From JAUVPB01 sp965223695 (GTDB lineage Bacteria; Actinomycetota; Thermoleophilia; Gaiellales; Gaiellaceae), in contig CBDCXJ010000005.1 in NCBI GenBank assembly GCA_965223695.1, positions 1-64,000 on the forward strand: a stretch of 64,000 nt of DNA, given 5' to 3'. Positions 59,196-64,000 of the stretch are shown here, piece by piece. A model generated the notes under the pieces. It saw nothing but the letters and a program-made list of their open reading frames with translations. It did not search any database and was not told where the DNA came from. The translations under genes and the position numbers were made by a program. Each line of letters begins with the position of its first letter. Positions within the stretch are counted from its first letter, which is position 1.

Positions 59196-61189
59196 CGGAC
59201 TCCAACGAGCAGCCAGAGTCCGACGAGAAGAAGCCCGGGCGGCCCGTCAGACCCCGGCACGGGCGTCCGAGTCAGGGCAAGCGTCGCGTCGTTATCGACC
59301 AGCCCACGCAGCGTGGCCGACCAGATCAGCGGCGTGACATACCGACCGTCCCCAAGCCCGAGAAGCCAGCGCAGCCTGTCTCCGAGCCGACCGGGCCGGT
59401 AGGGGTAGCTTCGGGCGCCACCGTCAAGGAGCTATCGGCTGCGTTCGGCACGCCGGTGCCCGAGATCATCAAGATCATGATGGACGTCGGCGAGATGGTA
59501 ACGATCACGCAGAGCCTGGGCGACGATTCGATCGAGCTGCTCGCGACCGAGCTAGGGCGCGAGGTCTCGATCACCCAGGCCGCCGAGGAGGAACCCGACG
59601 AGGAGGTCTACGACGACGCTCCCGAGGACCTTGTTGCGCGCCCGCCTGTGATCACGATCATGGGACACGTCGACCACGGCAAGACGACGCTGCTCGACGC
59701 AATTCGCGAGAGCACGATCGCCGAGTCGGAGGCGGGCGGCATCACGCAGCACATCGGCGCGTACCAGGTCGAGCACGACGGGCGCACGATGACCTTCCTC
59801 GATACGCCCGGCCACGAAGCGTTCACCGCGCTGCGTGCACGCGGCGCGAAGGTCACGGACATCGCCGTGCTTGTCGTCGCTGCCGATGACGGCGTCAAGC
59901 CGCAGACCGAGGAGTCGATTAGCCATGCGCGGGCGGCCGAGGTGCCGATTCTGATCGCCGTGAACAAGATGGATCGCCCGGACGCCAATCCCCAGCGGGT
60001 GCGCCAGGAGCTCGTAGCACACGAGCTGCAGCCTGAAGACTGGGGCGGCGACACCCAGTACGCCGACGTCTCGGCGAAGACCGGTGAGAACCTCGACGAG
60101 CTGCTCGACAAGATCCTGCTCGTCGCCGACGCCGAGCTCGAATGCAAGGCCAACCCGGATGCATACGCGTCCGGGACGATCATCGAGAGCCGCCTCGAGG
60201 TCGGGCGTGGGCCCGTGGCGACGATGCTCATACAGCGCGGAACGTTGCGCGTTGGCGATGCGCTCGTCGCGGGTGATGCGTGGGGGCGCGTGCGCGCCCT
60301 GCACGACTTCCATGGCGAGCGGATCAAAGAGGCTGGGCCGGGCACGCCGGTCGAGATCATCGGACTCGACCGACCGCCGATCGCGGGCGAGCACGTTCGC
60401 GGCGTCGAGCACGAGCGCCAGGCGCGTCAGCTTGCGGCTTCCCGCGAGCAGCGGCTTCGTGCCGAGGGGCTCGCGCGGCAGGCGAAGAAGGGCGTCGCGC
60501 TCGAGGATCTCTTCTCGCAGATTGGCGAGGGCGAGGTTCAGGCGCTCAACGTGATTGTCAAGGGCGACGTGCAGGGCTCCGTCGAGGCAGTCGCGTCCGA
60601 GCTCGCCAAGATCGAGCACCCCGAGGTCGGAGTCGATGTTCTTCACACCGGCATCGGCGGCATCTCCGAGAGCGACGTCCACCTCGCGGCAGCCTCGAAC
60701 GCACTCGTCGTCGGCTTCAACGTGCAGCCCAACGCCGAGGCGCGAGCACTCGCGAAACGTGAAGGAGTCGATCTGCGGACGTACCGCGTGATCTACGAGC
60801 TGACTGACGAGATCGAGCGAGCGCTCTCGGGCATGCTCGCGCCGCAACAGGTCGAGGAAGTCATCGGCGAGGCCGAGGTGCGTGAGCTCTTCCGCATATC
60901 GAGACTCGGCGTGATCGCGGGTTGCTACGTCACCGATGGCGTCATTCGCCGTAGCGCCGACGTGCGCGTTGTGCGCGACGGTGCCGTCGTGTACGAGACA
61001 ACTCTCGCCAGTCTCAAGCGGTTCAAGGACGACGTCCGCGAAGTGCAAGAGGGCTTCGAATGCGGGATCCAGCTCGAGGGCTTCAACGACGTCAAGCAAG
61101 AGGACGTGTTGCAGTTCTACGAGACGAAGGAGATCGAACGAGATCTCTCGTCCGCAACAGCGAGCGCTACCGCCGCCGACGCTGAGTAG
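59192..61189 (+). CDS. infB: Translation initiation factor IF-2
   Basis: 665 residues, short for the family because the N-terminal extension is small (basic and Pro-rich, then GATVKELSAAFGTPVPEIIK, the IF2-N domain). The G domain has GHVDHGKT (from about 157), DTPGHEAF, NKMD and the switch segment GITQHIGAYQ. C-terminal domains (GESVEALSNxxx-type, here VLHTGIGGISESDVHLA and GCYVTDGVIRR) bind initiator tRNA. It positions fMet-tRNA on the 30S subunit. Part of the rimP-nusA-infB transcript, seven bases before DUF503. Confidence 0.97.
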   Translation: MTDSNEQPESDEKKPGRPVRPRHGRPSQGKRRVVIDQPTQRGRPDQRRDIPTVPKPEKPAQPVSEPTGPVGVASGATVKELSAAFGTPVPEIIKIMMDVGEMVTITQSLGDDSIELLATELGREVSITQAAEEEPDEEVYDDAPEDLVARPPVITIMGHVDHGKTTLLDAIRESTIAESEAGGITQHIGAYQVEHDGRTMTFLDTPGHEAFTALRARGAKVTDIAVLVVAADDGVKPQTEESISHARAAEVPILIAVNKMDRPDANPQRVRQELVAHELQPEDWGGDTQYADVSAKTGENLDELLDKILLVADAELECKANPDAYASGTIIESRLEVGRGPVATMLIQRGTLRVGDALVAGDAWGRVRALHDFHGERIKEAGPGTPVEIIGLDRPPIAGEHVRGVEHERQARQLAASREQRLRAEGLARQAKKGVALEDLFSQIGEGEVQALNVIVKGDVQGSVEAVASELAKIEHPEVGVDVLHTGIGGISESDVHLAAASNALVVGFNVQPNAEARALAKREGVDLRTYRVIYELTDEIERALSGMLAPQQVEEVIGEAEVRELFRISRLGVIAGCYVTDGVIRRSADVRVVRDGAVVYETTLASLKRFKDDVREVQEGFECGIQLEGFNDVKQEDVLQFYETKEIERDLSSATASATAADAE

Positions 61190-61196
61190 CTAAGGC

Positions 61197-61505
61197 ATGA
61201 GCGCCGGCTACGTCGGCATTCTCTCTGCGGAGCTGCACTTCCCCGAGAGCGGCTCTCTCAAGACGAAACGCAAGGACGTCAAGTCGGCGAAGGCGCAACT
61301 CGTCCAGAGGTTCCATGTCGCCGTCGCCGAAGTCGACCACCACGACACCTGGCAGCGCTCACGTCTCACGGTCAGCTGCGTTGGCCGTACACACGCCGAC
61401 GCGGCGAGCGTTCTCGAGAGCGTCGAGCGATTCCTCTACGCGGGGCCCTACGAGACGGCGATCGTTCAGCGCGAGGTGGGGAGGGCCGACGACTGGTCAG
61501 CCTGA
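61197..61505 (+). CDS. DUF503 (YlxP-like) protein
   Basis: 102 residues. VGILSAELHFPESGSLKTKR is the conserved start of DUF503 (the basic KxKR after a ferredoxin-like strand); VAVAEVDHHDTWQRSRLTVS is the second conserved segment. These small proteins lie between infB and rbfA in many Gram-positive genomes and are thought to assist ribosome maturation; the role is not proven. It is spaced as part of the cluster. Confidence 0.92.
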   Translation: MSAGYVGILSAELHFPESGSLKTKRKDVKSAKAQLVQRFHVAVAEVDHHDTWQRSRLTVSCVGRTHADAASVLESVERFLYAGPYETAIVQREVGRADDWSA

Positions 61506-61521
61506 CCCCTAGCTCAGCGCC

Positions 61522-61881
61522 ATGAGCGGGCGAATGCGACGCATCGACGAGCTGCTGCGAGAGGTGGTCTCGGAGAGCGTCGGCGCCCTGGGCGAGAAGC
61601 AGATCGGCTTCGTAACCGTCACCGCTGTGCGCACGAGCCCAGACCTGCGCGCGGCGACGGTCTACGTGAGCATTCTCGGCGCCGAAGGGGAGCGTGACAA
61701 CGTGCTTGCGGCGCTCGAGCGCGCACGTGTCCCGATCCAGCAAAAGATCAATCGCGAGCTGCGCATGAAGAGGACTCCCGTGTTGCGGTTCGAGTACGAT
61801 CAGTCGGTAGAGTCCGGCGCGCGGCTGAGCAAGTTGCTCGATGAGCTAGAGCCGGAAGACCACGATGAGCCCGACGACTGA
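61522..61881 (+). CDS. rbfA: 30S ribosome-binding factor RbfA
   Basis: 119 residues. It binds the 30S subunit late in assembly. RMRRIDELLREVVSESVGAL, QIGFVTVTAVRTSPDLRAAT and RELRMKRTPVLRFEYDQSVE with the final Glu/Asp-rich tail are the family pattern (KH-like fold). The end overlaps the start of the DHH gene by 17 bases. Confidence 0.95.
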   Translation: MSGRMRRIDELLREVVSESVGALGEKQIGFVTVTAVRTSPDLRAATVYVSILGAEGERDNVLAALERARVPIQQKINRELRMKRTPVLRFEYDQSVESGARLSKLLDELEPEDHDEPDD

Positions 61882-62863
61882 CCTCGATGCGATCGTGCAC
61901 GCGCTGCGCGAGGCCCCGCGCGTGCTTGTGGTCACGCATGAAAGCCCTGACGGCGATGCCCTCGGCTCGTTGCTGGCGACGAAGCTGGCTTGCGAGTCGC
62001 TGGGCAAGGACGTGCGCGCCTACCTCACGCCGGAGACCGGGTTGCCTCGCGAGTACGGGTTCATGGCGCTCGACGACGTGGTCCGCGCCCCACCCGACGA
62101 TTGTGAGGAGCTCGTACTAGTAGCACTCGACTGCGCCAACGCGCGTCGCGTCGGCCCCGACGAGTCTGTGCTCGAGCGCGCCTCTGCCGTGCTCAACATC
62201 GACCACCATCACGACAACACTCGCTTCGGCGATGTGAACCTGGTCGTCGACGACGCCTCGTCGACGGCCGAGATCCTCGCCGACGTGTTCCGCGGGCTCG
62301 ATGTCGAATTCACAAAGGCTCTCGCCGAGGCCCTGTACATCGGAATCGTCACCGACACAGGGCGCTTTCAGTACACGAACACGACGCCCAAGACGCTCCG
62401 GCTCGCCGCGAAGCTTCTCGAGCTGGGCGCCGATGCACAGCGGATCTTCCAGGACGTCTACGAGAGCGTCGAGCTCGCCAAGCTGCGGCTGCTGGCCCGC
62501 ACGCTCGACAACATTCGCATCTATGACGAGGGGCGATTGATCATCTCCTCGCTCGGTCGCGACGACTTTGCACAGGCCGGTGCCGAGGAGCCGGCCGCGG
62601 AGGGCATCATCGACTATCTGCGCGCCATTGCTGGCACCGAGATGGTCTCGCTGATCCGTGAGCCGCCGCTCGACGGCTCGCTGCCCCCGCGCAAGGTCAG
62701 CCTGCGCTCGACCAATGCTGGCATCAACGTCTCGGCGATCGCGCGGGAGTTCGGCGGCGGTGGACACAGGCAGGCAGCCGGGTTCTCGACCGATCGCGAC
62801 GTCGAAGACCTCGTCACAGCCATCGAAGAGCTCTACCGCGGGCAACTGGAGCGCGCGGCCTAG
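61865..62863 (+). CDS. DHH-family phosphoesterase (NrnA-like)
   Basis: 332 residues. DHH motifs: VTHESPDGDALGSLLATKLA (motif I), VALDCANARR (II), NIDHHHDNTRFGDVN (III, with DHH) and ADVFRGLDVEFTKALAEALY with GIVTDTGRFQYTNTT (IV). The DHHA1 domain follows with SLRSTNAGINVSAIAREFGGGGHRQAAGFST, the GGGHxxAAG substrate motif. Such enzymes degrade nanoRNA oligonucleotides and 3-phosphoadenosine 5-phosphate. All catalytic acids are present. The overlap with rbfA indicates coupled translation. Confidence 0.93.
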   Translation: MSPTTDLDAIVHALREAPRVLVVTHESPDGDALGSLLATKLACESLGKDVRAYLTPETGLPREYGFMALDDVVRAPPDDCEELVLVALDCANARRVGPDESVLERASAVLNIDHHHDNTRFGDVNLVVDDASSTAEILADVFRGLDVEFTKALAEALYIGIVTDTGRFQYTNTTPKTLRLAAKLLELGADAQRIFQDVYESVELAKLRLLARTLDNIRIYDEGRLIISSLGRDDFAQAGAEEPAAEGIIDYLRAIAGTEMVSLIREPPLDGSLPPRKVSLRSTNAGINVSAIAREFGGGGHRQAAGFSTDRDVEDLVTAIEELYRGQLERAA

Positions 62864-62873
62864 ATCGGTGGCC

Positions 62874-63731
62874 ATGCAGCTCGACGAGACCCGAGAGCGT
62901 CTCCAGCGGGCGAGTGGCCTCGTTCTCGTCGACAAGCCGTCGGGCCCGTCGTCACACACCGTCGTTCGCGCGACGGCGCAGGGACTCATGCGCGGCCGAA
63001 CGGCCCGGGAAGGTAGCGCGACACGCCTGAAGGCTGGACATGCGGGGACGCTCGACCCCGCCGCCAGCGGGCTTCTCCTCGTCCTGGTCGGCCCCTCGAC
63101 ACGACTCGCCCGCTACCTGGTCGGACTCGACAAGCGCTACCGCACCGAGATCCAGCTCGGGCAAACCACGACGACAGGCGACGCCGAGGGAGAGCCACTC
63201 GAGCGCACACCGATACCGCCGCCCGACACGCTTCCGGCCGCGCTCATCGGCGAGCTCGAGCTACCCGTGCCCGCCGCCTCGGCCGTGAAGATCGACGGAG
63301 AGCGGGCCTATGCGCGCCACCGCCGGGGCGAGCAGATCGAGATGCCAACACGTACGTCGCGTATCGACTCGGTTGAGGTCGTCGCAGCCTCGAGCGATTG
63401 CGTCACCCTTGACCTCGACGTGTCGAGCGGCACCTATATCCGAGCCATCGCCGAGCACATCGGCGGGCACTGCCGGTCGATCCGCCGCCTATCGGTAGGC
63501 GGCTTTCGCGTCGACGACAGCGACGCGGAGTCGGTGCTCGCACCGCTCGAGGCGCTTGCGTTCCTCCCGCGAGTCGAGCTGACGAGTGACGGGGCCGAGG
63601 CACTCCGACACGGGCGCCAGATTGCGTGCGAGGGCAGCGGTGTCGCCTGTGCGAGGCACGCCGGCGAGCTCGTCGCAGTGATCAACTGCACGGCGGGTCT
63701 CGCTCGACCCCAGACCGTGATCGCGCCGTGA
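62874..63731 (+). CDS. truB: tRNA pseudouridine(55) synthase TruB
   Basis: 285 residues from ATG 62874. It makes pseudouridine 55 in the T loop of tRNAs. SGLVLVDKPSGPSSHTVVRA is the start motif; KAGHAGTLDPAASGLLLV holds the catalytic Asp (near 61); PAASAVKIDGERAYARHRRG and SSGTYIRAIAEHIGGHCRSI are later conserved regions. The C-terminal part is PUA-like but short. It overlaps ribF by four bases (GTGA). Confidence 0.95.
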   Translation: MQLDETRERLQRASGLVLVDKPSGPSSHTVVRATAQGLMRGRTAREGSATRLKAGHAGTLDPAASGLLLVLVGPSTRLARYLVGLDKRYRTEIQLGQTTTTGDAEGEPLERTPIPPPDTLPAALIGELELPVPAASAVKIDGERAYARHRRGEQIEMPTRTSRIDSVEVVAASSDCVTLDLDVSSGTYIRAIAEHIGGHCRSIRRLSVGGFRVDDSDAESVLAPLEALAFLPRVELTSDGAEALRHGRQIACEGSGVACARHAGELVAVINCTAGLARPQTVIAP

Positions 63732-64000
63732 TCGTCGTCCGCGACGTCTCCGAGCTCGAGAGCGAGGCCCGCGCCGTCGCGATTGGCGTCTTCGACGGCG
63801 TTCACAAGGGCCACCAGGCCGTGATCCGTGCGTGCGTCGAAAGCGAGCGACGAGCGACGGTCATCACGTTCGAGCCCCACCCACGAATTGTCCTGGGCTA
63901 CGACGTACAGCTCGTCTGCCCACTCGAGCGACGGATCGAGCTGATCGGCGACTGCGACGTGGACGAGGTGCTCGTCGTCGAGTTCACTCCCGAGCTCTCA
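63728..64000 (+). CDS. ribF: Riboflavin kinase/FAD synthetase, N-terminal part (cut by window end)
   Basis: 90 residues from the GTG overlapping truB, cut by the window edge. VAIGVFDGVHKGHQAVIRAC contains the nucleotidyltransferase HxGH motif of the FAD-synthetase domain; VITFEPHPRIVLGYDVQLVC and LIGDCDVDEVLVVEFTPEL follow as in RibF. It makes FMN and FAD from riboflavin. This position after truB is conserved in actinobacteria. Confidence 0.93.
   Translation, partial: MIVVRDVSELESEARAVAIGVFDGVHKGHQAVIRACVESERRATVITFEPHPRIVLGYDVQLVCPLERRIELIGDCDVDEVLVVEFTPELS

Overview
The window is GC-rich DNA with short intergenic gaps, many GTG starts and GTGA/ATGA stop-start overlaps. Together with lipoproteins, F420-type luciferase-fold enzymes and a translation-factor cluster, this suggests a high-GC actinobacterium, probably of the Thermoleophilia (Gaiella/Solirubrobacter side). 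That placement is inferred from gene style; no 16S or other taxonomic marker is present.

Layout. 0-18 kb is housekeeping and catabolic: the end of a cation-diffusion transporter, a 3-hydroxyisobutyrate-type dehydrogenase, a secreted CAP protein, an MprA/MprB-like two-component pair, FtsH, a luciferase-like oxidoreductase, a CcdA-thioredoxin fusion next to an interrupted disulfide reductase, aspartase, a dipeptidase homologue and an orphan HyuB. 18-22.5 kb holds two tail-to-tail paralogous lipoprotein genes; one is split by a well-delimited IS256-type element with an 8-bp target duplication, the other carries RTX-like calcium-binding repeats. 22.5-32.5 kb holds enoyl-CoA hydratase, dodecin, a YpfJ-type zinc peptidase, a truncated HyuB followed by an acetone-carboxylase-gamma-like protein, a benzoate-CoA-ligase-like enzyme and HyuA, then a spondin-domain protein, a glutathionyl-hydroquinone reductase and an iron-type alcohol dehydrogenase. 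32.5-37 kb holds a GAF-GGDEF-HD-GYP protein and a small secretion unit: a secreted protein, an ER-type (S26B) signal peptidase fused to a DUF5305-like domain, and an RTX-repeat protein. 37-42.5 kb is a glyoxalase-fold protein, an acyl-CoA ligase and two tandem amidases.

42.6-53.4 kb is an accessory island: truncated transposases, a solitary peptide-binding lipoprotein, a tRNA-Met 3-prime fragment that looks like an attachment scar, a decayed SIMPL-domain gene, IS4/IS5-like and two IS3-type elements, two unknown ORFs between short direct repeats, and the N-terminal fragment of what may be a phosphorothioation-associated methyltransferase.

53.4-64 kb returns to chromosomal genes: nucleotidyltransferase, MOSC, a frameshifted cupin, a secreted RTX protein, Dtd, and the rimP-nusA-infB-DUF503-rbfA-DHH-truB-ribF cluster of ribosome maturation, translation initiation and RNA turnover, tightly packed and probably one operon.

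Several genes carry isolated one-base frame breaks (near 10452, 25227, 39280, 51709, 55010). Either the assembly contains indel errors or the genes are recently broken; this weakens any single-gene claim resting on such a lesion. The most interesting single signal is a TGA codon exactly at the first redox-active cysteine of the disulfide reductase at 9619-10988.
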